Of a stretch of DNA of 64,000 bases, positions 1 through 8,327 are shown one piece after another. Under the pieces are notes generated by a model. The model did not search any database, was not told the origin of the DNA, and worked only from the letters and a program-made list of their open reading frames with translations. Made by a program: the position numbers and the translations under genes. Within the stretch, counting starts at the first letter, position 1. Each line of letters begins with the position of its first letter. This stretch comes from Campylobacterales bacterium (GTDB taxonomy: Bacteria > Campylobacterota > Campylobacteria > Campylobacterales > Sulfurospirillaceae), in contig JAFGFU010000027.1 of the NCBI GenBank assembly GCA_016930915.1, forward strand, positions 1-64,000, read 5' to 3'.

Positions 1-342
<342 letters not shown>

Positions 343-478
343 ATATTATTACGTATGATAATGCTATTTCACTTCCTTATTAAGTGTAAAGCGCTTTGTT
401 GACTAAGACAATAACTAAATTCACTAAAGAATGGTGAATTAAGCCTATTTAAGTATAATGCTAGATAGATTTAATTCA

Positions 479-602
479 CGATTCTGGTGGCTCTAGAGAA
501 GAGGAAACGCCCTGTCCCATTTCGAACCAGGAAGCTAAGCTCTTCATCGCCGATAATACTTTCCCTTACTGGGATGGAAACGTAGGTCGCTGCCAGTTCG
601 TG
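479..602 (+). rRNA. rrf: 5S ribosomal RNA
   Basis: The segment matches Campylobacterota 5S rRNA: the GAGAAGAGGAAACGCC block, the CGAACCAGGAAGCTAAGC loop and a terminal helix in which TCACG near 476-480 pairs with CGTGA near 599-603. It follows 23S by about 135 bp with no tRNA between them, the usual 23S-5S end of an rRNA operon. A T-rich stretch after 610 may terminate the operon, but I see no strong hairpin there. Ends are approximate. Confidence 0.95.
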
Positions 603-1050
603 ATTCTTCTTTCTTCAAAAATCTTTTTTTATTTAATTATTTTTTTTAAAATTACCCTTTCTCTTTTTTCTTTGTTACTTCCTTTTAAACTTAATGTTTC
701 TATATTTTTAGTTTAATCTTTCACGCTTTATTGCTTCGTTTCGCCCATCTCTCTTCCTTCCTTTAAAACTCTCTTACTAACTTCATATGTCACTTATAAT
801 TTAAAAATGCCAATAAATTATGATGCAATAGTTTGACAATTGTAGCATAGAAAATTTCTGCAGGTGTTTTGTAACCCAGTGATTTTGCACTTATGAGTTG
901 AATTGGCATTTTTATATAATTTTGAGATTTTTTATTAAATTTTTTCTAAATGTTATTTGCTTTTCAAGAGATTATTTTTGTTCATTTTAATTCCTATATA
1001 TTGATATTATTATTATTATGCCTAATGTCATTATTGATTCCTTTTTTATT
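603..1050. other. AT-rich intergenic stretch without an intact gene
   Basis: About 450 bp between 5S rRNA and the propeller gene. It is very AT-rich. The only structure I can support is a short transposase-like fossil at 790-909 on the minus strand, listed separately. An open frame from 950 on the plus strand is low-complexity and runs antisense into the propeller gene, so I do not call it. Confidence 0.7.
790..909 (-). pseudogene. Fossil of an integrase-core (IS30-like) transposase C-terminus
   Basis: Read on the minus strand from ATG at 909, this short frame encodes 39 residues including SLGYKTPAEIFYATI, then stops. The pattern LGYKTPAEIF is typical of the extreme C-terminus of DDE/integrase-core transposases, where it normally follows an LNxRPRK segment (family knowledge, IS30/IS3-like). 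The residues before SLGY no longer fit that segment, and no catalytic D-D-E region or inverted repeats are visible nearby. I infer a decayed remnant next to the rRNA operon. Without a database search the family assignment is tentative. Confidence 0.5.
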
Positions 1051-2211
1051 TTATTGGATATCAATTGAAGTGATATTTTCAGGTTTGATTTCAATGCGAG
1101 ACGTTGTATTTGTTTCAATATCTAGCAACCAAATCTGTCGTTCACTGCCTCTTGAAGGTAAAGTATCTGCCACAAAAACAGCTTTTTTCGCATCAGGTGA
1201 GAGTGCTGCATCTATAATCATCCATTGAAGGTCTGTTAATTGCTTCATCTGCTTATCTTTGTAGATAAAGAGTTCGTAATTGTAGTTGCCTTGATAATTT
1301 GTACGATGCAAATCACTTAGAGCCGTGCAGAGTATCTTTGTACCGTCCGCGGATATATCTTGAAAACCCGAATGATCTTTATAAATAATGGCTGGAATGG
1401 CTTGAGATGGCGAATTGTTACGATTAAAAATATAGATAGTATTGTCCTTATAGTATTTTGAATACTCTGGCTGAATACGCTTTGTATCATTTGCTCCATG
1501 GTGCGTAGGGTAGTCTGCCGACATGATGTAAGTATTTCCATCAGGAAAATAACGAAGATTTCCTCCCGCAAAAAAACCAAAAGAAGTTAGACGATGCTCC
1601 TTAAATGTTTCTAGTTCCATTTCATAAACATCAGTACCTTGATCGAGCATCTTTCCGTCTTTTGCTTGAACATATTCTCTTTGAAAATAGATCAGACGCT
1701 TAGCATCTGGTGAAAAAGCGAGATACTGTTTTCCATGATTTGATTTTAAAATATCCCTATAACCCCATGTTGCTAATTCCAATATTCCTATGCCTGAATT
1801 TTTAGGAGTATTTTCATTTAACTTATATGAAAATACTATTTTTCTTCCATCTGGTGAAAAACTTCCGTCATACCATAGTTTGTATTGAGAAGAAGGTCGT
1901 ATAAGTTCAAGATGACCTGTAGAAATATCCAGTATGCCCATATAGGAAATGCCATTTTCATTATGAATTTTTGGACGATAATTTAATATCACCTTGCTCC
2001 CATCTGGAGAAAAATTCCCAAACCTTATATCAGGGGCATTCGATGTTCGCAGCATCTCGTTATATCCTTTTGAGGTAAATCCATATTTTAATAAAATAGG
2101 AAATTTTGGGTTGAATACAATAAATGCTATAAAACTTATAAGAACTATCCATAAAACTATAGATAATCTTTTTCGCCATATAGGCAACGGTTTTTTACTC
2201 CATAAATTCAT
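1051..2211 (-). CDS. Membrane-anchored TolB-like beta-propeller protein
   Basis: 386 residues. One N-terminal membrane helix (about residues 17-36) is followed by a presumably periplasmic domain built of WD40-like/PD40 repeats: FSPDG at 67-71 and 118-122, FSPDA at 166-170, FPDG at 222-225, SADG at 287-290 and LSPDA at 337-341. Such repeats form TolB-type propellers used as binding scaffolds; no catalytic residues are evident. The start is supported by a GAGGGG ribosome site just upstream. It is monocistronic, divergent from tRNA-Arg and close to a transposase fossil, so it may be accessory. No Pal or Tol genes are adjacent, so I do not call it TolB itself. Confidence 0.75.
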   Translation of the reverse strand: MNLWSKKPLPIWRKRLSIVLWIVLISFIAFIVFNPKFPILLKYGFTSKGYNEMLRTSNAPDIRFGNFSPDGSKVILNYRPKIHNENGISYMGILDISTGHLELIRPSSQYKLWYDGSFSPDGRKIVFSYKLNENTPKNSGIGILELATWGYRDILKSNHGKQYLAFSPDAKRLIYFQREYVQAKDGKMLDQGTDVYEMELETFKEHRLTSFGFFAGGNLRYFPDGNTYIMSADYPTHHGANDTKRIQPEYSKYYKDNTIYIFNRNNSPSQAIPAIIYKDHSGFQDISADGTKILCTALSDLHRTNYQGNYNYELFIYKDKQMKQLTDLQWMIIDAALSPDAKKAVFVADTLPSRGSERQIWLLDIETNTTSRIEIKPENITSIDIQ

Positions 2212-2391
2212 TAATTCCCCTCTTTATTCTCAATCAAAGTGTAGAAATGCTCAGTTTTTAATGTAACAAAGTTTCAAATTGAAACTTAAACTAACTTGGT
2301 ATTTTGATTGCTTCGATTGGAGAGTTTATCTTGTTTGGCAATAAAATAGGTATGGCAATGTATTTTAATACTTTATTTATATTTCATAGGC

Positions 2392-2397
2392 TATAAT
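2392..2397 (+). promoter_or_regulatory. -10 box of the tRNA-Arg promoter
   Basis: TATAAT (in GGCTATAATACC) lies 21 bp before the mature tRNA 5' end, the spacing expected for a stable-RNA promoter. No clear -35 box is seen, as is usual for sigma70 promoters in this phylum, which rely on upstream AT-rich DNA. Confidence 0.6.
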
Positions 2398-2418
2398 ACC
2401 GACCTCGTTAAGAGATAT

Positions 2419-2495
2419 GCGTTCGTAGCTCAGATGGATAGAGCATTGGTTTGCGGTACCAACGGTCAGGGGTTCGAGTCCCTTCGAGCGCACCA
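2419..2495 (+). tRNA. tRNA-Arg, anticodon GCG
   Basis: A full cloverleaf can be drawn: acceptor GCGTTCG pairs with CGAGCGC (one G-U), the anticodon stem TTGGT/ACCAA encloses loop TTGCGGT, and the T loop TTCGAGT is conserved. CCA is encoded. The anticodon GCG (2453-2455) reads CGC/CGU arginine codons, where most bacteria use ACG modified to inosine. A -10 box lies immediately upstream. Confidence 0.93.
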
Positions 2496-2504
2496 CTTCT
2501 TCGT

Positions 2505-2963
2505 TTAAAACATTTCTTCAAATAATCTATATGGTGTTTTTTCTAATCCAAGTTCTTCGTATTTCTGTTGTGTTTCTTTATCGTCTTTATGAACGTAAAG
2601 TCGAATACCACATACGTCATAATGTTCTTTTGCTAAGTTTCTAGCTTTGGATAAAAGGGCATCATGAATCTCTTTTTCATTGGTATGATCAATAACAAAA
2701 ATACTTTGAATACAGTAAAATGCTCCATTGTTCCAATCACTCCATTCACGCGTAATCATTGTCATACCAACAATGGTATTATGGAGCGAGGCAATAAGAT
2801 AAAAGCCATTATGAAATTTAGTGAAGACTTGATGAACACCTTCTGTGGTCAAGGCTAAAGGAATATTTTTATTGATGGTTTCTTTAGCAAAGAGAACATT
2901 AAATTGAGCAATAGCAGGTGCATCGTCTCTTGTGGCAATACGAACAATAAGATCTTGTATCAT
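2505..2963 (-). CDS. GNAT-family N-acetyltransferase
   Basis: 152 residues, the standard size for a single GNAT domain. It starts with IVRIATRDDAPAIAQFN, the usual beta1-alpha1 of the fold, and ends with the acetyl-CoA-proximal pattern in which IRLYVHKDD precedes EELGLEK (about residues 120-141). The substrate is unknown; family members acetylate small molecules, antibiotics or protein N-termini. It lies 9 bp downstream of murG on the same strand, so it is probably the last gene of the ftsW-murG transcript. It converges on tRNA-Arg. Confidence 0.85.
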   Translation of the reverse strand: MIQDLIVRIATRDDAPAIAQFNVLFAKETINKNIPLALTTEGVHQVFTKFHNGFYLIASLHNTIVGMTMITREWSDWNNGAFYCIQSIFVIDHTNEKEIHDALLSKARNLAKEHYDVCGIRLYVHKDDKETQQKYEELGLEKTPYRLFEEMF

Positions 2964-2972
2964 GTTAGTTCC

Positions 2973-3992
2973 TTATGAAGAAGTTTTGAGAATATAATCA
3001 ACAATTTTTTGTGCTCCATCTGGATGAATCAGATGAGCTAGTTCACGTGAAATTTTGGATAAATTAAGAGTTAAAATTTGTTTGACAATCTCTTCTGCAT
3101 CTAAATTCTCTTGCGCCACAATCAGTGCCAACCCTTTTTCTGCAAGATTCTTTGCATTAAAATATTGATGATTAGCAGCTGCATGTGGATAAGGTATAAA
3201 TAATGCAGGGATTCTTGCTGCACAAAGTTCCCAAAGAGTACTTGCCCCTGAACGGCTTAGTGCAAAATCAGCTTGTTCTAATTTTTGAGGCATTTGATTT
3301 GAAAAAGCAAAAACATCGGCTGGAATTTTTTCTTCTTTGTAGAACTTTTGAATAGCTTCAAACTCTTTATGCCCTGTTTGATGAATAATAGCTATGTGAT
3401 TTTCATGCAGTATTTTTGCCATTTTAAGAGCTAATTGATTGATAAAAGAAGCCCCTTGACTTCCCCCTAAAAAAATAATGGTTTTTAAACTATTACGTTC
3501 TTTTTTTATCCTAAAGAATGCATTATTTACAGGATAGCTCGTCAGGATCGCAGTTGTATCGTATGAGCTAAAAAAAGCTTTTGCAAAAGGTCTTAGTAGT
3601 GAATTTAGTTTTCCTTGAATAGCATTTTGCTCATGGATATAGAGGGGCAATCCATAGATAAGTGCGCCAAAAGAAGCAGGCGCTGCGGAGTAACCCCCTA
3701 CGGAGAAGATGGCTTTTATGTTGTGTTTTTTAAAAAGTTCTTTACATGTAAAAGCCGAACGAACAATGGAACATAAAGATAAGAGTTTTTGCATACCTTT
3801 TTTATTAACAACGCCTTGGCTTTCTAAAAAATAGGTTTGTTCAAAACCTGTATCATTTTCAAACCATGCTTTATCTTGTCCTGATGTTGAACCTATGTAG
3901 ATGGGCTTGATACCACGACGATTAAGCTCTTCTTTAATGGCTTTAGCAATCACCAAATGTCCGCCTGTTCCTCCGCCTGTAATGGCAATCAT
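2973..3992 (-). CDS. murG: UDP-GlcNAc:undecaprenyl-PP-MurNAc-pentapeptide GlcNAc transferase
   Basis: Converts lipid I to lipid II at the cytoplasmic face of the membrane, the last intracellular step of peptidoglycan synthesis. The 339-residue protein shows the glycine-rich loop GGTGGHL at residues 6-12, GGYSAA near 98 and GGSQGA near 175, the loops that bind lipid pyrophosphate and UDP-GlcNAc in GT28 enzymes. The UDP-GlcNAc region SRSGASTLWE is near 247. Its start overlaps the ftsW stop by 4 bp, implying translational coupling; flippase-family FtsW and MurG act consecutively on the same lipid. Residues FTCK at a TTTACATGTAAA copy lie near 82. Confidence 0.97.
   Translation of the reverse strand: MIAITGGGTGGHLVIAKAIKEELNRRGIKPIYIGSTSGQDKAWFENDTGFEQTYFLESQGVVNKKGMQKLLSLCSIVRSAFTCKELFKKHNIKAIFSVGGYSAAPASFGALIYGLPLYIHEQNAIQGKLNSLLRPFAKAFFSSYDTTAILTSYPVNNAFFRIKKERNSLKTIIFLGGSQGASFINQLALKMAKILHENHIAIIHQTGHKEFEAIQKFYKEEKIPADVFAFSNQMPQKLEQADFALSRSGASTLWELCAARIPALFIPYPHAAANHQYFNAKNLAEKGLALIVAQENLDAEEIVKQILTLNLSKISRELAHLIHPDGAQKIVDYILKTSS
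3741..3752. repeat. TTTACATGTAAA, in murG (FTCK)
   Basis: Perfect 12-bp palindrome; encodes Phe-Thr-Cys-Lys. Confidence 0.95.
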
Positions 3993-5149
3993 AATTTAGC
4001 CTTTTTACTAATCATAAGCACCATACCAATTCCTATGGAAAGTGCTAAAATTGAACTACCTCCATAGCTAATAAATGGTACAGAAATGCCCTTAATTGGT
4101 GTAATGGAAGTAATGCCATAAGAGTTCATTAAAAAAGAGAAAACAATCAATAATCCAATGCCTAAAGAAAACAGATAATAAACTTTATTGGCACTGCGAG
4201 AAGCAATTTTAAAAATACGGTAAACAATAGTAATAATAACAAGCGTGAGGGCGGTAACGCCTAGTGCACCAATTTCTTCTGCAATCCCTGCTAAGACAAA
4301 GTCAGTATGTACTTCACTTAAGTAGCCTAGTTTTAGCATACCATTTCCAATGCCTTCTCCAAAAATACCACCATGCTTAATGGCATTGAGTGAGTGAGAA
4401 ATTTGATACGGTTCTGGTGCATCTTCAACACGTAACACAGAAGCAATACTTTCAGGGAAAAGGGAGAGTACCATATTTTGGATGGTTGCCCACCATGTTT
4501 TGATTCGAATGATACGATGTGTTGAGCTAAAAATAGCAATCAAAAAGACAAAAACAGAGCCTAAAATGGCTAACATAAAGAGTTGTAAACTGGTTCCTGC
4601 AAAAAAGGCCATGACTGCAAGCGTGAGAGCTAAAACAACGACTTGTCCTAAGTCATTTTGCATGACGGCAATGAGATAAATGACTAAAATAAAAACAGCA
4701 ATATACGGCAAAATGAGTTTAATTTCTTCTCTAAGTGTTTTTTTCTCATTATTGAGTTTACGTGCAAAACTCCATGCTAAAAAATAGACAAAACCAATTT
4801 TAAAAAATTCAACAGGCGCAAGCGAAAATCCTGGAAGTCTAATCCATCGTTTTGCTCCACCTGCTGATGTCACTAATGATTCAGGAAGATAGTGCATAAT
4901 ACCCATCAAAAAAAGGCAGCTTAGAAAAATACTAAAGCCTATACTGCTTAAAAACTTATCGGGGTCGAGTTGCGAAAGCGACCACATCATAGTGACACAA
5001 ATCATTCCAACTGCAAGTTGTCGAATAAAAAAATGGTATTCAGAATAATCAAAAAAAAGAGTGGTAAAAACGGGTAGTGAGAGTGAGAAAACAATTCCCA
5101 CAAAAATAGCAAATGTGCAAAGTGAAAAAAGGATTTTATCTGTTTCCAT
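3989..5149 (-). CDS. ftsW: SEDS-family peptidoglycan glycosyltransferase FtsW
   Basis: 386 residues with about ten membrane helices. SEDS signatures include GGAKRWI near residue 96, QNDLGQ near 164 and the C-terminal PFISYGGSS near 358. SEDS proteins polymerise lipid II together with a class B PBP. The assignment to FtsW over RodA rests on the 4-bp overlap with murG, the usual division-cluster arrangement, and on ftsI lying about 1.4 kb away on the other strand. No murD or mraY is adjacent, so the dcw cluster is broken up, as is normal in this phylum. Confidence 0.93.
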   Translation of the reverse strand: METDKILFSLCTFAIFVGIVFSLSLPVFTTLFFDYSEYHFFIRQLAVGMICVTMMWSLSQLDPDKFLSSIGFSIFLSCLFLMGIMHYLPESLVTSAGGAKRWIRLPGFSLAPVEFFKIGFVYFLAWSFARKLNNEKKTLREEIKLILPYIAVFILVIYLIAVMQNDLGQVVVLALTLAVMAFFAGTSLQLFMLAILGSVFVFLIAIFSSTHRIIRIKTWWATIQNMVLSLFPESIASVLRVEDAPEPYQISHSLNAIKHGGIFGEGIGNGMLKLGYLSEVHTDFVLAGIAEEIGALGVTALTLVIITIVYRIFKIASRSANKVYYLFSLGIGLLIVFSFLMNSYGITSITPIKGISVPFISYGGSSILALSIGIGMVLMISKKAKL

Positions 5150-5219
5150 GGCTTCTTATAATATTGAGATAGTTTGTAAGATTTTACATTAAAATAGATT
5201 AAACCTTATTATGGCATCA

Positions 5220-5238
5220 TTTGGAATAAAATTTGCTT
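5220..5238 (+). promoter_or_regulatory. Sigma54 (RpoN) promoter of the flgB operon
   Basis: TTTGGAATAAAATTTGCTT fits the Campylobacterota sigma54 pattern. The -24 GG (5223-5224) and -12 GC (5235-5236) are exactly ten bases apart, in a TTGGAA...TTGCTT context. It lies 33 bp before the flgB start. RpoN control of rod and hook genes is established in C. jejuni and H. pylori. Confidence 0.8.
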
Positions 5239-5270
5239 TTACAAATATACGATTAAAGGAAGGGTAAACA

Positions 5271-5705
5271 ATGGGCTTGGTAACTTCGAAATCAAATCAA
5301 CTTTTAGAATCAGCTCTTAATGCTAGAGCCATGAGGCAGGATTTAGTTTCAAGCAATATTGCAAACATTGATACTCCTTTTTATAAAGCACGGGATGTTG
5401 ATTTTGAGAGTGCTTTGATTGAGAAAAAAAAAGAGATATATGGTGCAAATGATACTTCTGTAAAACTTGAAATGGCACAGACCAGTGATGCTCATTTAAA
5501 CGGAACGACAGATTTTGACAGTACAAAAGCAACACTTTATCTTCGAGATGGTCATATGGCTCGAAATGATGGCAATAGTGTCGATTTAGATGTTGAGACA
5601 TCAGAATTGGGTAAGAACGCTATGATGTTTGATGCGTTGATGTCGGGATTACGTAAAAATGGTCTTATTTTTAAAAGTGTTTTAGAGTCTTCTGAGAAAG
5701 TATAA
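5271..5705 (+). CDS. flgB: Flagellar proximal rod protein FlgB
   Basis: 144 residues, typical size. The N-terminal flagellar basal-body rod motif is clear: LNARAMRQDLVSSNIANID (about 16-34) then PFYKARDVDF. The C-terminal region is the helical rod-forming segment. FlgB forms the most proximal axial rod layer in the periplasm and is exported by the flagellar type III system, so it has no signal peptide. It is the first gene of flgB-flgC-fliE. The start follows AAGGAAGGG by a few bases, and a sigma54-type promoter lies directly upstream. Confidence 0.97.
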   Translation: MGLVTSKSNQLLESALNARAMRQDLVSSNIANIDTPFYKARDVDFESALIEKKKEIYGANDTSVKLEMAQTSDAHLNGTTDFDSTKATLYLRDGHMARNDGNSVDLDVETSELGKNAMMFDALMSGLRKNGLIFKSVLESSEKV

Positions 5706-5714
5706 GGATAAACA

Positions 5715-6206
5715 ATGGCATATTTAAGCAGTTTTGATATTAGTAGTTATGGTCTTTCCGCTCAGCGTTTTCGTATGGACTTAATCAGCTCTAATATTGC
5801 CAATGCCAATACCACACGTACCAGTGAGGGTGGTCCTTATCAGCGAAAAGATGTTGTATTTAAAGCCATTGATTTTAGTAAAACATTGAATGACAAAATT
5901 GCAGAAAATAACAATATGCTTGAATATGAGAATCCTTTAGATGATTCATTTTTGCAGGAAAATGCCAATCCTGCTATAATGAGCGTTGTGGTAGATAAGG
6001 TAGTTCGTGATGAGAGTGAATTTACTTATAAATTCGAACCATCTCATCCTGATGCCAATGAAGAGGGTTATGTTGCTTATCCTAATGTAAATCCTGTGAT
6101 TGAAATGGCAAATTTAATTGAAGCAACCAGAGCGTATCAAGCCAATGTATCAGCATTTCAAAGTGCAAAAGCAATTGCGCAAAGCGCTATTGATATTTTA
6201 AAATAA
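5715..6206 (+). CDS. flgC: Flagellar proximal rod protein FlgC
   Basis: 163 residues. The basal-body rod motif YGLSAQRFRMDLISSNIANANTT (about 13-35, interrupted in families only by small changes) is present. The C-terminal signature NPVIEMANLIEATRAYQANV near 128-147 is characteristic of FlgC/FlgG proteins. It starts 9 bp after flgB with an AAGGATAA ribosome site. It works with FlgB and FliE to connect the MS ring to the distal rod. Confidence 0.97.
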   Translation: MAYLSSFDISSYGLSAQRFRMDLISSNIANANTTRTSEGGPYQRKDVVFKAIDFSKTLNDKIAENNNMLEYENPLDDSFLQENANPAIMSVVVDKVVRDESEFTYKFEPSHPDANEEGYVAYPNVNPVIEMANLIEATRAYQANVSAFQSAKAIAQSAIDILK

Positions 6207-6221
6207 GTTAGGGTAAACGTC

Positions 6222-6515
6222 ATGTACAGTAACATCGATAAAATTTCATCATTGACCAATACCTCCAGTGTACCTGTTGCAAAAACAGAATCGGGTAGTG
6301 AGTTTTCAGAAATATTACAAAAGTCTATTGATGAAATTAATGATACACAAGTCAAGGGAGATCGTGCTATGGCAGATCTTGCTACGGGAGAAGTTAAAGA
6401 TTTGCATCAAGCTGCTATTGCCATCAATAAAGCCGAAACAAGCATGAAATTAATGTTAGAGATTCGTAATAAGGCATTGAGCGCATACAAAGAGATCTCT
6501 AAAACTCAAATTTAA
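6222..6515 (+). CDS. fliE: Flagellar hook-basal body protein FliE
   Basis: 97 residues, usual length for FliE. The C-terminal helix DLHQAAIAINKAETSMKLML (about 66-85) carries the conserved D-x-H-x-x-x-I-A-x-x-K-A-x-x-S pattern. FliE is the adaptor between the MS ring and the rod and is among the first substrates exported. It starts 15 bp after flgC. The next gene, ftsI, follows within a few bases and could be read from the same transcript. Confidence 0.96.
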   Translation: MYSNIDKISSLTNTSSVPVAKTESGSEFSEILQKSIDEINDTQVKGDRAMADLATGEVKDLHQAAIAINKAETSMKLMLEIRNKALSAYKEISKTQI

Positions 6516-6527
6516 TTTTTGGCTTCT

Positions 6528-8327
6528 ATGGAACACTCTGACGCAAAAAAAATCAAAATTCTTTTTTTATTTGTTGTTGTACTTTTAGGATTTGTTATTT
6601 TTCTTGGGACACTTTTTTATTGGGCAACCATTGATCGAAGGCTTCCTCGCTTGGATCATAAAGAGGTCAATCATGCACTAAGAGGTAATATTATTAGTGC
6701 AGATGGTTTTAAACTTGCTACAAGTCAAAAGCTTTATAAAGCTTCTGTTGATACACGAAATATTGATCCTAAAAAATTTGATCTGTTTGTTAAACTCTAT
6801 TCGCTTTACAGTGGGGATGACCCAAAGGCTGTGGCGGCAACATTAAAAACCAATATAGGTACAACCGTTCTGTCTTATCGTATTGATTCTAAAACTGCAA
6901 AATATCTGCAAGAACTCTCTCGTAAACTTTATAAGCTAGGCGTGTTTAGAAGTTATGAAGATCCTAAGACGGGTGTGGCTTTTTTACACGGTCTTAGTGT
7001 CATTGAAAGTGGTGAAGATAGGGTCTACCCTTCTGTGGATTCTGCCACTCCCATTTTAGGTTATGTGAAAAAAATAGAGCATAAAAATATTACAAAAACG
7101 ACAGGCGTTAAGGGCATTGAGCGTTATTATGAAGATAAGCTTTCTGCTGTTCAGGACTCTTTACTTACGGGTTCTCGTGATATTTCTAATGCTATTATTT
7201 TGGATGGCGATAGTACGTCTTCAAGAAGGTATGATGGGTATGATGTTCATTTAACTATTTCTTTGAAAATACAAAAGATTCTTGAAAATGCATTAGATCA
7301 GCAGGCTAAAATCTTAGAAGCAAAAGAGATTGTTGTTGCGGTTATGAACAGTGAGACAGGGGAAATTTTAACACTGGCTTCTAGCAATCGTTTTAATCCA
7401 GATTTGATTGAAAAAAAAGATTATGGTGCGTTAAATATCTCTGCAGTAGAGTATATTTATGAACCAGGATCTGTTTTAAAACCTGTTGCTTTTGCGTTAC
7501 TTTTAAAAGCCAATAAAGTCAATCCATATGATATTGTGAATGTGCATGGAGGCAGTTATAAATTAGGTAATAAAATTATTAAAGATACACACAAGGCAGA
7601 TAAATTAACTGCTGAGGATGTTATTGTTGAGTCTAGTAATATTGGTACGGCGATTTTAGCGCAAAAGCTTGATGCGGTTGAATTCTATCAAGGGCTTAAA
7701 GATTTTGGATTTTCGTTAAGAAGTGGGGTTGATTTACCTTTTGAAAATCCTGGGGTAATTCCTGCAATGAACCGTTTTAATTCCTCCATTTATAAAGCAA
7801 CGGTTGCTTATGGGTATGGTATGAATGCAACGTTTATGCAAATACTCAAAGCCTATAGCGTTTTTAATAATAATGGTCGCATTTCAACACCTCGTTTGGT
7901 TAAAAAAATTGTTTCACCTGCTGGGCAAGAACTTTTTCCTGAAAAAGCTCCTGAAAATCAAGTGGTTCCTGTTTCGGTAGCAAAACGTATGCAAAAAATT
8001 CTTATTAAAGTTGTTCAAGAAGGTACTGCAAAGGGTACCCGTATGGAAGGTTTAGAAATTGGTGGAAAAACGGGAACGGCGCATATCGCTGAAGGTGGAG
8101 AGTATGTGCGTAGCTATAATGGTTCATTTTTTGGTTTTGCAAATGATAAAACCCATCACTATACCATAGGGGTACTGGTTCGAGAAGCTAAAAAAAGACA
8201 CGCTTATTTTGCGGCACAAAGTGCGGTACCTATTTTTAAAGAAGTGGTTGAAAAATTAGTAGAAAACGGCTATTTAACGCCGTCTTCTGAGATTCAAGTG
8301 AATCAAATTAGCAACAAAGCTCCTTAA
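6528..8327 (+). CDS. ftsI: Class B penicillin-binding protein (FtsI/PBP3, septal transpeptidase)
   Basis: About 599 residues from ATG 6528; a TTG three codons earlier (6519) is possible but neither has a clear ribosome site. One N-terminal membrane helix (about residues 9-33) anchors a periplasmic dimerisation domain and a transpeptidase domain. The active-site motifs are SVLK in YEPGSVLKPVAFA, SSN in VESSNIGTA, and KTGT in GGKTGTAHI. It cross-links septal peptidoglycan with FtsW. It follows fliE closely and its last 20 bp overlap the end of hemH on the other strand. RodA/PBP2-type function cannot be fully excluded from sequence alone. Confidence 0.92.
   Translation: MEHSDAKKIKILFLFVVVLLGFVIFLGTLFYWATIDRRLPRLDHKEVNHALRGNIISADGFKLATSQKLYKASVDTRNIDPKKFDLFVKLYSLYSGDDPKAVAATLKTNIGTTVLSYRIDSKTAKYLQELSRKLYKLGVFRSYEDPKTGVAFLHGLSVIESGEDRVYPSVDSATPILGYVKKIEHKNITKTTGVKGIERYYEDKLSAVQDSLLTGSRDISNAIILDGDSTSSRRYDGYDVHLTISLKIQKILENALDQQAKILEAKEIVVAVMNSETGEILTLASSNRFNPDLIEKKDYGALNISAVEYIYEPGSVLKPVAFALLLKANKVNPYDIVNVHGGSYKLGNKIIKDTHKADKLTAEDVIVESSNIGTAILAQKLDAVEFYQGLKDFGFSLRSGVDLPFENPGVIPAMNRFNSSIYKATVAYGYGMNATFMQILKAYSVFNNNGRISTPRLVKKIVSPAGQELFPEKAPENQVVPVSVAKRMQKILIKVVQEGTAKGTRMEGLEIGGKTGTAHIAEGGEYVRSYNGSFFGFANDKTHHYTIGVLVREAKKRHAYFAAQSAVPIFKEVVEKLVENGYLTPSSEIQVNQISNKAP

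Noticed and set aside
610-660. Intrinsic terminator after 5S rRNA
   Set aside because: T-runs are present but I could not find a convincing stem before them.
950-1228. 92-residue open frame on the plus strand
   Set aside because: Low-complexity, hydrophobic start in AT-rich DNA and antisense to the propeller gene; no ribosome site.
6519-6527. TTG 6519 as the ftsI start
   Set aside because: Only three codons before an ATG; neither has a good ribosome site, so the ATG is preferred by default.
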